Positions 52,203 to 61,690 of a stretch of DNA of 64,000 bases are shown one piece after another. The position numbers were made by a program, and so were the translations under genes. The notes below the pieces were generated by a model. That model saw only the letters and a list, made by a program, of their open reading frames with translations, had not been told where the DNA came from and searched no databases. The stretch's first letter is position 1. Each line of letters starts with the position of its first letter. This DNA is from Chryseobacterium taeanense (lineage in GTDB: Bacteria > Bacteroidota > Bacteroidia > Flavobacteriales > Weeksellaceae): positions 558,001 through 622,000 of the forward strand of contig NZ_FNDW01000001.1 in NCBI RefSeq assembly GCF_900099685.1, in the 5' to 3' direction.

Positions 52203-52226
52203 AAAAAAACAGTCGAAAAATGACTG
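52203..52226 (-). terminator. Terminator of ppx
   Basis: On the minus strand CAGTC pairs with GACTG around a 7-nt loop, followed by seven T. The hairpin element follows 1-2 bp later. Confidence 0.75.
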
Positions 52227-52248
52227 GTTTTAAGTGTATGTTCAATAA

Positions 52249-53133
52249 TTACTTCTTGTCTGCTAATTTGCTGTAAATATTATGAATCAGCCCGTCTGCA
52301 ACAGAAATCTTCGGAACAAAAATTCTGCTGATTTCCGACCACGACATTACGTTGTTGAAAATTTTCAGGGCGTGAACCAAAACGTCTGCTCTGTCTTCAC
52401 GGAGGTTGTATTTGGTCATTCTTTCATCGACGGTAAGATCATCAAATTCCTTGTACACTTTCTTCAGGTGAGAAAGAGACATTGGTTTGCCGTCTTTGAT
52501 CTTGCTCATCGAGAATACTTTGTTTATATTTCCTCCCGATCCAATAGCAACGATTGGTTTTTTGCTGTTGATATTTTTTCTGATTTCCTCCTTCATATCT
52601 TTCCAGTTGTCAGGAGTTACCAGATTATTCAGCAGTCGGATCGTACCGATATTGAAGGATTTTTCATAAAGCATCTTTCCGTTTTCATAAAAGGTGAGCT
52701 CGGTAGAACCTCCGCCTACGTCGATATACAGATAGGCAAATTCTTTATCAAGAGCCTCCGCTATATGGTTTTCGAACACTAAAGAAGCTTCCTCATCTCC
52801 TGAAATAATTTCAATATTGATTCCTGATGTTTGTCTTACTTCATTGATGATATCTTTTCCGTTGGCAGCATCACGCATAGCGCTTGTAGCGCAGGCTCTG
52901 TAATGTTCAACCTTATACATTTTCATGAGATCGCTAAAAATCTTCATTGAATCAATCACCATTTTTTCTCTTTCTTCGCCGATTTTTCCAAGCGTGAAAA
53001 CATCCATCCCCAATCTTAAAGGTATTCTCAGTAGATTAAGCTTAATGAATTCCGGTTGCTTATTGTTGATTTTTACTTCATTAATTAACAGTCGGGCTGC
53101 GTTACTTCCGATGTCTATGGCTGCAATCTTCAT
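52249..53133 (-). CDS. ppx: Exopolyphosphatase / guanosine pentaphosphatase family
   Basis: A 294-residue Ppx/GppA protein of the sugar-kinase/HSP70 fold. The N-terminal phosphate loop is AAIDIGSNAARLLINE, the second loop YIDVGGGSTELTFY, and the catalytic Glu is in SGDEEASLVFEN. It hydrolyses terminal phosphates of polyphosphate or pppGpp. It is shorter than E. coli PPX (about 510) and lacks its C-terminal HD domain, like the single-module types. The start overlaps the ppk stop by 4 bp, so polyP synthesis and breakdown are co-expressed. Confidence 0.9.
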   Translation of the reverse strand: MKIAAIDIGSNAARLLINEVKINNKQPEFIKLNLLRIPLRLGMDVFTLGKIGEEREKMVIDSMKIFSDLMKMYKVEHYRACATSAMRDAANGKDIINEVRQTSGINIEIISGDEEASLVFENHIAEALDKEFAYLYIDVGGGSTELTFYENGKMLYEKSFNIGTIRLLNNLVTPDNWKDMKEEIRKNINSKKPIVAIGSGGNINKVFSMSKIKDGKPMSLSHLKKVYKEFDDLTVDERMTKYNLREDRADVLVHALKIFNNVMSWSEISRIFVPKISVADGLIHNIYSKLADKK

Positions 53134-55202
53134 TTTTTGTTCGTTTTGGCATGTAAGTATCGATAGGTTTCAACCTGAGAACGGCATTCTTCTTTACTGT
53201 TGTGAATATACTCGTTACTCAATTTTTTGTCTAAAATACGCGCTTTAACATTATCCATCAACTGGATGTCAAGAATGTCTTTTAGTTCTTTTTTTAGATT
53301 TTTATCAGTGATTTTAGCCGCAGCCTCAATTCTGTAATCAAGGTTTCTCGTCATCCAGTCTGCAGATGAGATGTATATGTCTTCAACACCTTTATTATAG
53401 AAATACATTACCCTGGCATGTTCCAGGTATTCATCGACAATGCTTATGGCTTTAATTTTTTCTTTAAATTCTTTCTGATTAACGGCACAGTATATTCCTC
53501 TTACGATCATTTTGATGTGAACTCCCGCATTAGCAGCCTCATATAATTTTTCAATCAGAGATCTGTCACTCACCGAATTGGCTTTTATAATCATCTCAGC
53601 ATGTCTTCCTGCTTTAGCTTCTTCAATTTCTTTATCAATATGATAAACAATTTTTTCGCGCATGAATTGCGGACAAACCAGAAGATTTTTGCAGGTTTTC
53701 AGTACGGGCAAATAATCATCTTTTGGCTTTTTAAGAACATTGAAAACCTTATTAATATCTGCCATTATTCCGCGGTCTGCGGTCATCAGTAGATGGTCTC
53801 CGTAAATTCTCGCCGTTTTTTCATTAAAATTTCCGGTACTTACAAATCCGTACTGAATGGTTTTGTTGTGAGATCTTTTCTTGATTACACAAAGCTTGGC
53901 ATGCACTTTCTTGTTTGGTAGTCCTATTAAAACCGTAATTCCTTCCGGTTCCAGCATTTCTTTCCATTCAAGGTTGGATTCTTCATCAAACCTTGCCTGA
54001 AGCTCAAGCATTACCGTTACTTCCTTGCCGTTTCTCGCCGCGTAAATGAGCGCATTAATGATTTTTGAACTGCTCGCAAGACGGTATGCCGTGATCTGGA
54101 TAGACTTTACATCCGGATCCATTGCTGCTTCACGGAGAAGATCAATAACGGGATTGTATTTATGATAAGGAAATGTCAATAGTACATCGTGTTTCAGAAT
54201 AACATTCGTTACTCTTTCGCCGTTTTCAAAATCAGGATGAGTGAAGGATGTTCTTTCTACAGGTCTTTCATACTTTTCAAAAACATCAGGAAAATCCATA
54301 AAATGTTTGAAATTATGAATTTTTCCACCCGGAATAATGCTGTCTTTTTTCGTTAAATTTAATTTGCGGATAAGCATTTCCAGCAGTGCTTTATCCATAT
54401 CTTTGTCAAAGACAAACCGTGTAGGTTTTCCTTTTCTTCGGTTTTTCAGACCTTTCTCGATTTTTTCTGCAAAATTGGTTCTGATATCGTTATCCAGATC
54501 CAGTTCGGCATCTTTAGTTACTTTAAAAGCATTGGCAGAAAACTCATCATACCCGAAATAAGAAAAAATATGGGGTAAATTGAAGGTAATTACATCTTCG
54601 AGTAGCATTACATTCTTTTCCTGTGGATCATCGGTCGGAAGCAGTACAAATCTTCCCACAAATCGGGACGGAATTTCAATAATCGCATAATTACTGGAAT
54701 ACTGCCAGTCTTTTTTTCTCATAGCCACGCCCAGATAGAGACTTTTATCTCTCATATAAGGCATCGGCGTATTTTCATGGAGCAGAATAGGAATCACATT
54801 AGATTCTACCACTTCGTCAAAATATTTTCTGACAAACTCTTTCTGTTCTGCTGTTAAATTTTTTGCAGTTTTAATAAAAACATGATGATCCGCCATCTCT
54901 CCCTGAATTTTTCTCCAGGTTTTATCAAAATTCTGCTGATGTCTGATGACGATGTCATTAATCTTTTGAAGGATCTTTGAAGGAGGCTGGTAAAAAGATT
55001 CGGCAATCACTTTTTCCTTAAAATCCATGGCGCGCTTTAATCCGGCAACACGCACTCTGAAAAACTCATCCAGATTATTAGAAAAAATTCCTAAAAAACG
55101 GATTCTTAAATGTAAAGGGACTTTTTCGTCCATTGCTTCCTGAAGCACCCTTTCGTTAAAGGCAAGCCAGGTAATATCTCTCGGATTAAAATGTAATGAC
55201 AT
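53130..55202 (-). CDS. ppk1: Polyphosphate kinase 1
   Basis: A 690-residue enzyme that polymerises phosphate from ATP into polyphosphate reversibly. The N-terminal four-helix domain (RDITWLAFNERVLQEAMDE), the head domain, and two phospholipase-D-like catalytic domains are complete. The phosphorylated His is in PNKKVHAKLCVIKKR, and the following FVSTGNFNEKTARIYGD is diagnostic. It is membrane-associated in other bacteria. It heads the operon with ppx and is transcribed away from dnaK. Confidence 0.97.
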   Translation of the reverse strand: MSLHFNPRDITWLAFNERVLQEAMDEKVPLHLRIRFLGIFSNNLDEFFRVRVAGLKRAMDFKEKVIAESFYQPPSKILQKINDIVIRHQQNFDKTWRKIQGEMADHHVFIKTAKNLTAEQKEFVRKYFDEVVESNVIPILLHENTPMPYMRDKSLYLGVAMRKKDWQYSSNYAIIEIPSRFVGRFVLLPTDDPQEKNVMLLEDVITFNLPHIFSYFGYDEFSANAFKVTKDAELDLDNDIRTNFAEKIEKGLKNRRKGKPTRFVFDKDMDKALLEMLIRKLNLTKKDSIIPGGKIHNFKHFMDFPDVFEKYERPVERTSFTHPDFENGERVTNVILKHDVLLTFPYHKYNPVIDLLREAAMDPDVKSIQITAYRLASSSKIINALIYAARNGKEVTVMLELQARFDEESNLEWKEMLEPEGITVLIGLPNKKVHAKLCVIKKRSHNKTIQYGFVSTGNFNEKTARIYGDHLLMTADRGIMADINKVFNVLKKPKDDYLPVLKTCKNLLVCPQFMREKIVYHIDKEIEEAKAGRHAEMIIKANSVSDRSLIEKLYEAANAGVHIKMIVRGIYCAVNQKEFKEKIKAISIVDEYLEHARVMYFYNKGVEDIYISSADWMTRNLDYRIEAAAKITDKNLKKELKDILDIQLMDNVKARILDKKLSNEYIHNSKEECRSQVETYRYLHAKTNKK

Positions 55203-55594
55203 TCGCTAGTTTATAATTTATCAAAAATAATGATTCACCCTTTCTCAAAGAAATTTTTCAACATTAAGCTTTAATTAAATTTAAGAATAAGATCTGCTGA
55301 AATTTATTTTTTGTAAGTGATTAAAGTTATTAAAAAATCTGCCAGATATAAAATAACCTTTTGAAAAATTTTAAGAGAATTCTAGCCCTAATAAATACGT
55401 GACATTTTTTATAAAATTAAAATTTATGACATTAAAGAATATGCTTGAAATGTCCTTGTTTACTTGTCAGAAAAACTTTTGTTCTTATGTTTTTCACCTG
55501 AATGTGTCAATTTGTCACAAAATATTCAATGGTATAAATATTGAGAAATAGAGAATGTAAATTAAAATTAAAAATTAGAAAAAATAAAAATATT
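55203..55594. promoter_or_regulatory. Divergent ppk1 / dnaK control region
   Basis: A 392-bp AT-rich spacer between divergent ppk1 and dnaK. TTTG at 55511-55514 with TATAAATA about 18 bp downstream is a weak dnaK promoter candidate. I see no CIRCE-like inverted repeat (TTAGCACTC-N9-GAGTGCTAA), in line with the absence of HrcA control in many Bacteroidota. No small gene is apparent. Confidence 0.4.
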
Positions 55595-57490
55595 ATGAGT
55601 AAAATAATCGGAATTGACTTAGGTACAACCAACTCTTGTGTTGCTGTAATGGAGGGAAAAGACCCTGTTGTTATTCCTAACGCAGAAGGTAAAAGAACCA
55701 CTCCTTCTATTGTAGCTTTCACAGAAGATGGTGAGAGAAAGGTAGGTGATCCTGCAAAAAGACAGGCTGTGACCAATCCTAAGAAAACAGTATATTCTAT
55801 CAAAAGATTTATTGGTACACACTTTAAAGAAGATGCTAAAGAGATCTCAAGAGTGCCTTATGAAGTAGTATCTGGTCCTAACGATACGGTAAAAGTAAAA
55901 ATTGACGACAGAGAATATACGCCACAGGAAATTTCTGCAATGACGCTTCAGAAAATGAAGAAAACTGCGGAAGATTATCTTGGTCAGGAAGTGACAAGAG
56001 CGGTAATTACTGTTCCTGCTTACTTTAACGATGCACAGAGACAGGCTACCAAAGAAGCTGGTGAAATTGCCGGTCTTAAAGTAGAAAGAATTATCAACGA
56101 ACCTACAGCTGCGGCGTTAGCTTACGGACTTGATAAAAACCATAAAGATCAGAAAATTGCTGTGTACGATCTTGGTGGTGGTACTTTCGATATCTCTATC
56201 CTTGATTTGGGAGACGGTGTATTTGAAGTATTATCTACAAACGGTGACACGCACTTAGGAGGTGACGACTTTGATGATGTTATCATCAATTGGATGGCAG
56301 ATGAATTCAAAGCTGAAGAAGGTGTTGACTTAAAATCTGATGCGATTGCATTACAAAGATTAAAAGAAGCTGCTGAAAAAGCTAAAATCGAATTATCTTC
56401 TTCTCCACAAACTGAAATCAACCTTCCATATATTACAGCTACGGCTACAGGTCCTAAGCACTTAGTAAAGACTTTAACAAAAGCTAAATTCGAGCAGTTA
56501 TCTGCTGACCTGGTAAGAAGATCTATGGAGCCTGTTGCTAAAGCTTTGAAAGATGCAGGTTTATCAACTTCAGATATCGATGAAGTAATCTTAGTAGGTG
56601 GTTCTACAAGAATCCCGATCATTCAGGAAGAAGTAGAAAAATTCTTCGGTAAAAAACCTTCTAAAGGAGTAAACCCGGATGAAGTTGTAGCCATTGGTGC
56701 AGCGATTCAGGGAGGTGTATTGACAGGTGATGTAAAAGATGTTCTTTTATTAGACGTTACACCGCTTTCTTTAGGTATTGAAACAATGGGTTCTGTTTTC
56801 ACTAAATTAATTGAAGCGAACACGACGATCCCAACTAAAAAATCTGAAGTATTCTCTACGGCTTCTGATAATCAGCCTGCTGTAAGCATCAGAGTAGGAC
56901 AGGGGGAAAGACCAATGTTCAATGATAATAAAGAAATCGGTAGATTCGACCTTACAGATATTCCACCAGCGCCAAGAGGTGTTCCTCAAATCGAAGTAAC
57001 TTTCGATATCGATGCCAATGGTATCTTAAGTGTTTCTGCTAAAGATAAAGGTACAGGTAAAGAGCAGTCTATCAAAATCCAGGCATCTTCAGGTCTTTCT
57101 GACGAAGAAATCGAAAGAATGAAAAAAGAAGCTCAGGAAAACTCTGCAGCGGATGCTAAAAGAAAAGAAGAAGTTGAAATCTTCAACAAAGCAGACGGAT
57201 TGATCTTCCAGACTGAAAAGCAACTGAAAGAATTCGGTGAGAAATTATCTGCTGATAAGAAAGCAGCAATCGAAGCTGCTCACGGAGAATTGAAAACCGC
57301 TTTTGAAGCTAAAAACGCAGACGATGTAAAAGCTAAAACAGAAGCTTTAGACGCAGCTTGGATGGCCGCTTCAGAAGAACTTTATGCAGCTGGTCAACAG
57401 CCGGGAGCTGATGCAGCCGGTGCACAAAACGCAGGAAATGCAGGAGGTACCGATGATGTGCAGGATGCAGATTTTGAAGAAGTGAAATAA
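55595..57490 (+). CDS. dnaK: Molecular chaperone DnaK (Hsp70)
   Basis: A 631-residue Hsp70 that folds and refolds proteins with DnaJ and GrpE. The ATPase domain starts [19 protein letters not shown], with phosphate loop [18 protein letters not shown] and [12 protein letters not shown]. The substrate-binding domain and alpha-helical lid follow, and the tail ends [14 protein letters not shown] with the typical C-terminal acidic motif. I use the ATG at 55595. A longer frame upstream gives an untypical basic extension. It is monocistronic and has a terminator at 57513. Confidence 0.98.
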   Translation: MSKIIGIDLGTTNSCVAVMEGKDPVVIPNAEGKRTTPSIVAFTEDGERKVGDPAKRQAVTNPKKTVYSIKRFIGTHFKEDAKEISRVPYEVVSGPNDTVKVKIDDREYTPQEISAMTLQKMKKTAEDYLGQEVTRAVITVPAYFNDAQRQATKEAGEIAGLKVERIINEPTAAALAYGLDKNHKDQKIAVYDLGGGTFDISILDLGDGVFEVLSTNGDTHLGGDDFDDVIINWMADEFKAEEGVDLKSDAIALQRLKEAAEKAKIELSSSPQTEINLPYITATATGPKHLVKTLTKAKFEQLSADLVRRSMEPVAKALKDAGLSTSDIDEVILVGGSTRIPIIQEEVEKFFGKKPSKGVNPDEVVAIGAAIQGGVLTGDVKDVLLLDVTPLSLGIETMGSVFTKLIEANTTIPTKKSEVFSTASDNQPAVSIRVGQGERPMFNDNKEIGRFDLTDIPPAPRGVPQIEVTFDIDANGILSVSAKDKGTGKEQSIKIQASSGLSDEEIERMKKEAQENSAADAKRKEEVEIFNKADGLIFQTEKQLKEFGEKLSADKKAAIEAAHGELKTAFEAKNADDVKAKTEALDAAWMAASEELYAAGQQPGADAAGAQNAGNAGGTDDVQDADFEEVK

Positions 57491-57512
57491 TAACATTAAA
57501 ATAGTTATAGAT

Positions 57513-57546
57513 GCGGGGTGAAACATTGTTTTATCCCGCTTTTTTA
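57513..57546 (+). terminator. Terminator of dnaK
   Basis: GCGGGGTGAAAC and GTTTTATCCCGC pair across a short loop (G-U pairs included), followed by seven T. Confidence 0.85.
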
Positions 57547-57745
57547 TTAATCACTGAAAGAATAATGGCAAGCTTCTGTGGTACGTATTTTTGACGTTAA
57601 AAATAATTTCGCTATGTGATCCAGGTTACTGAAAAAAGGAAAAATAAACTATAATTTTGTAATGTAGAGAATAAGACTGTTTCTAAGGGTATTGTTGGTA
57701 AATCCTTACACATTAGTTTATTAAATCACAAATTATACATATGAA

Positions 57746-57997
57746 ATGATACAAAATATAGTTAAAAACTGGAACTTTGCACGGTTGCTGCGTCTGGCAA
57801 TGGGCGTTTTCCTTGTCGTGGAGGCAGTAAAATCAGGAATGTGGCTACTTGTCGTTGTTGGAGCAGTTTTTGTTGCTATGCCTTTATTCAATTTAGGATG
57901 TTGTGCGTCGGGAAATTGTTCCATACCGAATAAAAATTCAGTACAAACAAACGATGAGGTAGAGTATGAAGAAATAAAAATAAAACAAAATGAATAA
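57746..57997 (+). CDS. DUF2892-like (YgaP transmembrane) small membrane protein
   Basis: An 83-residue protein with two hydrophobic helices (about residues 13-50) and the Cys-containing segment FNLGCCASGNCSIPN. It matches the YgaP-type TM domain (DUF2892), known from rhodanese membrane proteins, which bears an RLLRLAMGVF-like start. It overlaps the thioredoxin start by 8 bp and heads the redox operon. A -7 box TAATTTTG lies at 57652-57659. Its Cys residues may relay persulfide or electrons across the membrane (inference). Confidence 0.82.
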   Translation: MIQNIVKNWNFARLLRLAMGVFLVVEAVKSGMWLLVVVGAVFVAMPLFNLGCCASGNCSIPNKNSVQTNDEVEYEEIKIKQNE

Positions 57998-58286
57998 ATT
58001 TCAAGAACTTATCAATCAGGATAAACCTGTCTTGGTAGACTTTTTTGCAGAATGGTGCGGTCCATGTAAAATGCAGGCTCCCATTCTTCAGGATTTAAAG
58101 AAAAATATAGGCGATACTGCAAGTATTGTTAAAATTGATGTCGATAAAAATCAGGCAGTGGCAGCGCAATTCGGAATCCGAAGTGTTCCTACACTGATGA
58201 TTTTTAAAAACGGAGAAGTAAAATGGAAGCAATCCGGTGTATTCCAGGCTGATGAACTGGAAAAATTAATCAGGCAAAATATTTAA
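57990..58286 (+). CDS. trxA: Thioredoxin
   Basis: A 98-residue classical thioredoxin with the redox motif AEWCGPCKMQAP near residue 24, cis-Pro in SVPTLMIFKNGE and no signal peptide, so it is cytosolic. It reduces disulfides and probably serves the downstream exported redox proteins or persulfide carriers. Second gene of the operon, 1 bp before the rhodanese-thioredoxin fusion. Confidence 0.94.
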   Translation: MNKFQELINQDKPVLVDFFAEWCGPCKMQAPILQDLKKNIGDTASIVKIDVDKNQAVAAQFGIRSVPTLMIFKNGEVKWKQSGVFQADELEKLIRQNI

Positions 58287-58287
58287 A

Positions 58288-58992
58288 ATGTATAAAAATA
58301 TAATTGTTGTATTTTTTCTTATCGTACTTACAGGATGCAGCAAGGCACAAAACGGTAAAAATGAAAGCAGTCTTCCTGCAACAGAATTTTCTAAAAAATT
58401 GGATCAGACAAAAGATGCGCAGCTGGTAGATGTAAGAACGCCGGGAGAATTCCGTAACGGACATCTTAAAAATGCAATGAACATCGACTGGAATGCAGAT
58501 GATTTCACAGAAAAAGCAAAGGTGCTGGACAAAGAAAAACCCGTTTTCCTGTATTGTATGAGCGGACCGAGAAGTACGGCGGCTGCGGCTAAGCTTCAGG
58601 AAATGGGGTTTAAAAATGTCTATGAAATGCAGGGCGGAATGATGAAATGGAGGAATGCCAACCTTCCGGAAATTAAAGTTTCGACATCTGCCGGAATGAG
58701 TCTTGCCCAATACAATGAGATACTGAAAAGCGAAACACCAGTTTTAGTTGATTTCTATGCAGAATGGTGCGCGCCATGCAAAAAAATGGAACCCTATCTA
58801 AAGAAAATGTCATCTGAAATGCCCGATAAAGTAAAAATTATCAGAATCAACGCCGACGAAAACACCGAACTCTGCAAAGAACTGAACGTATCTGCACTTC
58901 CCGTATTGAAACTGTATAAAAAAGAAAAATTAGTATGGAATAATCTCGGTTTCGTGACGGAAGATGAAGTGAGGAAACGTATTATACAATAG
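58288..58992 (+). CDS. Rhodanese-thioredoxin fusion lipoprotein
   Basis: A 234-residue lipoprotein (lipobox LIVLTGCSKA) combining a rhodanese domain (about residues 25-120; active loop YCMSGPRSTAAA) and a thioredoxin domain (about 130-234; YAEWCAPCKKMEP, cis-Pro SALPVLKLYKK). It is anchored in the periplasm. The rhodanese Cys can carry a sulfane sulfur that the thioredoxin part could release or reduce. It belongs to the operon with TlpA- and DsrE-like proteins. The substrate is unknown. Confidence 0.92.
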   Translation: MYKNIIVVFFLIVLTGCSKAQNGKNESSLPATEFSKKLDQTKDAQLVDVRTPGEFRNGHLKNAMNIDWNADDFTEKAKVLDKEKPVFLYCMSGPRSTAAAAKLQEMGFKNVYEMQGGMMKWRNANLPEIKVSTSAGMSLAQYNEILKSETPVLVDFYAEWCAPCKKMEPYLKKMSSEMPDKVKIIRINADENTELCKELNVSALPVLKLYKKEKLVWNNLGFVTEDEVRKRIIQ

Positions 58993-58993
58993 A

Positions 58994-59602
58994 ATGAAGG
59001 TATTCAAAATATGGATTCAAAAAAACTGGAGTACGACGATTTTAGTAATAATATTCATCATATTGTTTGTAAGTCCTGATGCTAAAGCGTGGCTGATGCG
59101 TCAGGTTCTCTCAACCGGGTTTCTCAACTCAAAGATTGAGGAGAAAACAAGCCGGCAGCCTTCTTCTGAAAATCAGTCAGCTGTTGTACAAAACTTGAGT
59201 GTGATAGACGATAACAGAGAAATCATCAATACTTCGCAACTGAGAGGTAAGGTTGTATTTATTAATTTCTGGGCATCCTGGTGTCCGCCATGTCGTGCAG
59301 AGTTTCCGTCAATCCAGGCATTTTATGATAAATATAAAGGAAACAAAAATTTAGTTTTTCTTACCGTGAATCTTGATGATGAGACAGTTTTAGGAAAAAT
59401 GTATCTCAAAAAAGAACAGTTCAGCATTCCGTTTCTGATTCCGAATGGTGCTGTCCCGAATGAATATTTCAGTGGCTCACTTCCCACGACCGTTATTCTG
59501 GACAAATCCGGTAAAATAAGAATGCATCACACCGGAATGGCAGATTACAGCAAAAATTCGTTCTATCAGGAAATCAATCAGCTTTTAAATGAACAGCAAT
59601 GA
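58994..59602 (+). CDS. TlpA-like thioredoxin, membrane-anchored
   Basis: A 202-residue protein with an N-terminal transmembrane anchor (about residues 12-34, NWSTTILVIIFIILFVS) and a TlpA/ResA-type thioredoxin fold. The catalytic motif is FWASWCPPCRAEFPS near residue 91, the cis-Pro SLPTTVILDKSG. It works in the periplasm in disulfide reduction, for example of cytochrome or cell-surface thiols. Fourth gene of the operon. Confidence 0.92.
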   Translation: MKVFKIWIQKNWSTTILVIIFIILFVSPDAKAWLMRQVLSTGFLNSKIEEKTSRQPSSENQSAVVQNLSVIDDNREIINTSQLRGKVVFINFWASWCPPCRAEFPSIQAFYDKYKGNKNLVFLTVNLDDETVLGKMYLKKEQFSIPFLIPNGAVPNEYFSGSLPTTVILDKSGKIRMHHTGMADYSKNSFYQEINQLLNEQQ

Positions 59603-60051
59603 GAAATACACTTAAAATAATGGCTTTATCAATGTTGCTGATAAGCCTTAAAGGTTTTACGCAAAAGACTTCAGCGGTTTATAAGCCGGCAAAATCTGTT
59701 GATAGGGAGTATAAAGCTTTATACGTTATCAATGAATCAGATGATACAAAAATCAGGGCTGTGATCCGAAACATCAACAATGCACTGGAAGATCCGAGAC
59801 TAAAAGGAAGATTGAAGGTCGAATTGCTTGCTTTTGGCGGAGGTGTGGAAATGTTCAGAAAAAGTAATCCTTATTATGAACTTTTAATGGGTTTAAAAGA
59901 TAAAGGCGTGACAATGGTGCAGTGCGAAAATACCCTTCGTGAGAAAAAAATTGACAAATCGGAGTTGTTTGATTTTGTGAATTATACACCCAGCGGAAAC
60001 GGGGAAATTATTCTCAGACAGTATGAAGGCTGGGCAGTCTTTAAGCCTTAA
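59599..60051 (+). CDS. DsrE/DsrF-like sulfur-transfer protein, exported
   Basis: A 150-residue protein with a signal peptide (ending LKGFTQ) and a DsrE-like fold: KALYVINESDDTKIRAVIRNINNA, ELLAFGGGVEMF and GVTMVQCENTL, with one conserved Cys. DsrE-family proteins carry sulfane sulfur on Cys. It overlaps the TlpA gene by 4 bp and closes the operon at the 60064 terminator. Periplasmic DsrE proteins of this type are common in flavobacteria but little studied. Confidence 0.87.
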   Translation: MRNTLKIMALSMLLISLKGFTQKTSAVYKPAKSVDREYKALYVINESDDTKIRAVIRNINNALEDPRLKGRLKVELLAFGGGVEMFRKSNPYYELLMGLKDKGVTMVQCENTLREKKIDKSELFDFVNYTPSGNGEIILRQYEGWAVFKP

Positions 60052-60063
60052 AATTTAATAATT

Positions 60064-60101
60064 AAAAGCCGCTCTAAACCAAAGTTTAGAGCGGCTTTTT
60101 T
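60064..60101 (+). terminator. Terminator of the redox operon
   Basis: AAAAGCCGCTCTAAAC and GTTTAGAGCGGCTTTT form a perfect 16-bp stem with a CAAA loop and a T run. Confidence 0.93.
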
Positions 60102-60121
60102 AGTGTAAGAAAAATTGGTTT

Positions 60122-61207
60122 TTAATTGCAATAAGCAGTTCGCGGGTTCGTACTGTTTCCACAACGAAACTGATATTTAATCTGGAAATATTTAGGAGTC
60201 GGATTATCCGTAACTTCAAGAGGAGCCATCGACTGCCCATTGTAGGAAGGCATCGTAATTTGTGCTGTTGAGCCGTTGCCTAAAGCAACATTTTTAGCGC
60301 TGGCATTTCCGTTGAAGCTGTAGTCCATCATAGCATCCAAAAGGCGGTAGACACCGTAATAATCTAATGCATCGAGAACTGTTCGGGAGCTAGGCATGGC
60401 ATGATCGGTTACATAGTCGTATCCGTTAACGGTAGATGATTTAAAATAAATAAAATCTTTCTCGCTGTTAGGAATATTAATATTCTTAAAAATATCAATA
60501 GCCATGCGGTGGTCGTTTACATCATCCTCATCATATACCTGTGTTATCATTTTGGTATTGGCAGGAAAGCTCAGCAATTGCTGTTGAGTTGTTTGCGTGC
60601 TGTTCCAGTTGAAAGCATACCAGGGAGCCATGGTGAACAAAAACCGGGCATTCTGTCCCCATCCTTTTTCCGTAAATGCTTTGTAAGCCAAATCAATGCT
60701 TGCACCGCCACCAAAAGAATGTCCCATAAAACCTACTTTTTGAGTGTCGATAATATTCGGATAGTCAGTAGCAGCTTTAACAAATCCTTCCCAAAGAGTC
60801 TGGTAACGGTGATCTACACTTACATCAATGGTACGATAGGGAACAAATACCACCACGAAACCTTTCTTTGCAATAAAGTTGTACAATTCTATATTGTAAG
60901 ATTTTTCCTCTCCACCATAAGGATGGGAAAAAAATATGGTCGGTCTTGGAGAAGTAATCCCTTGCGGATAGAAAATCGAAACCTGTGTGCCTTCATACTG
61001 CGGATTGTCGAAATTAATTTCTGCTACTTCATAACTGCCATCTGAGCCGTATCCAGAAGTCGGCTTCTGGATAGGTCCGCGAAGGCTGATGACAGAGTCG
61101 GTTTTTGATAGAGTAGCTCCGTCATTATCAGTATTATCGCTACTTTGAGAACATGCTGAAGCGGTAATGAATACCATGATTATCCATGAATATAATATTT
61201 TTTTCAT
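60122..61207 (-). CDS. Exported lipoprotein alpha/beta hydrolase
   Basis: A 361-residue lipoprotein (lipobox FITASACSQSS) of the dienelactone-hydrolase/PET-hydrolase-like type. The nucleophile Ser is in GFMGHSFGGGAS, the catalytic Asp probably in the VYDEDDVNDH stretch and the His in VTDHAMPSS. The oxyanion region is FSHPYGGEEKSYN. It hydrolyses an ester, amide or similar bond outside the inner membrane. It overlaps the Spy-like gene by 4 bp, forming one operon. Confidence 0.87.
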   Translation of the reverse strand: MKKILYSWIIMVFITASACSQSSDNTDNDGATLSKTDSVISLRGPIQKPTSGYGSDGSYEVAEINFDNPQYEGTQVSIFYPQGITSPRPTIFFSHPYGGEEKSYNIELYNFIAKKGFVVVFVPYRTIDVSVDHRYQTLWEGFVKAATDYPNIIDTQKVGFMGHSFGGGASIDLAYKAFTEKGWGQNARFLFTMAPWYAFNWNSTQTTQQQLLSFPANTKMITQVYDEDDVNDHRMAIDIFKNINIPNSEKDFIYFKSSTVNGYDYVTDHAMPSSRTVLDALDYYGVYRLLDAMMDYSFNGNASAKNVALGNGSTAQITMPSYNGQSMAPLEVTDNPTPKYFQIKYQFRCGNSTNPRTAYCN

Positions 61208-61590
61208 TTTCTTTTATTTTTAAAGTTTTGTATTAATTGATCTTTTATTTCCTGATATTTTTTATACTGTTCTTCATTCAGAACTTTATTGAGGAAAGAA
61301 GATTTTTCCTTCTGTAAAGCTTTCAGCTTTTTGAATTTAGCCAGTTTACTGTCATTACTTTTAAAAACAGGATCATTTTTTCTGGCATATTCAAGGTTAA
61401 GATCATACACCTGTTTGATTTGGGTAGAATTTAAAGCCAGTTTCGTTTTCATCCATTCGGTCTGCATCTTTGCCCGCTGTTCGGGAGTGCTGTCCTTCAG
61501 GCTTTTTGACTGTGCCGTAAGGTGGGAGAATGCCATACACGTAACGGCTGTTACGATGAGAGACATTCGTTTTCTGGTTTTTAGAATCAT
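61204..61590 (-). CDS. Spy/CpxP-like periplasmic protein
   Basis: A 128-residue exported protein (signal peptide with KTRKR start, ending FSHLTAQ). The mature part is helical, highly charged, with TPEQRAKMQTEWMKTKLALN and LNEEQYKKYQEIKDQLIQN, the LTxxQ-like pattern of Spy/CpxP and of the related Bacteroidota sensor-type proteins. It may be a chaperone or envelope sensor. It is directly upstream of the hydrolase gene and downstream of the LytTR pair on the same strand. Confidence 0.78.
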   Translation of the reverse strand: MILKTRKRMSLIVTAVTCMAFSHLTAQSKSLKDSTPEQRAKMQTEWMKTKLALNSTQIKQVYDLNLEYARKNDPVFKSNDSKLAKFKKLKALQKEKSSFLNKVLNEEQYKKYQEIKDQLIQNFKNKRK

Positions 61591-61690
61591 CTTGGAAAAT
61601 TTTAGTTTTTAATAGAACAAATGTAGCAATACGAGTAATTTCTTTTAAAATAAAAAAGGGTGAACCGCCTAAATCAAGTGGTGAAATCGA

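Noticed and set aside
55203..55594. CIRCE operator before dnaK
   Set aside because: No TTAGCACTC-N9-GAGTGCTAA-like repeat is present.
55619..56989. Several minus-strand ORFs inside dnaK
   Set aside because: Long open antisense frames are common in highly expressed Hsp70 genes; no start signals or domains.
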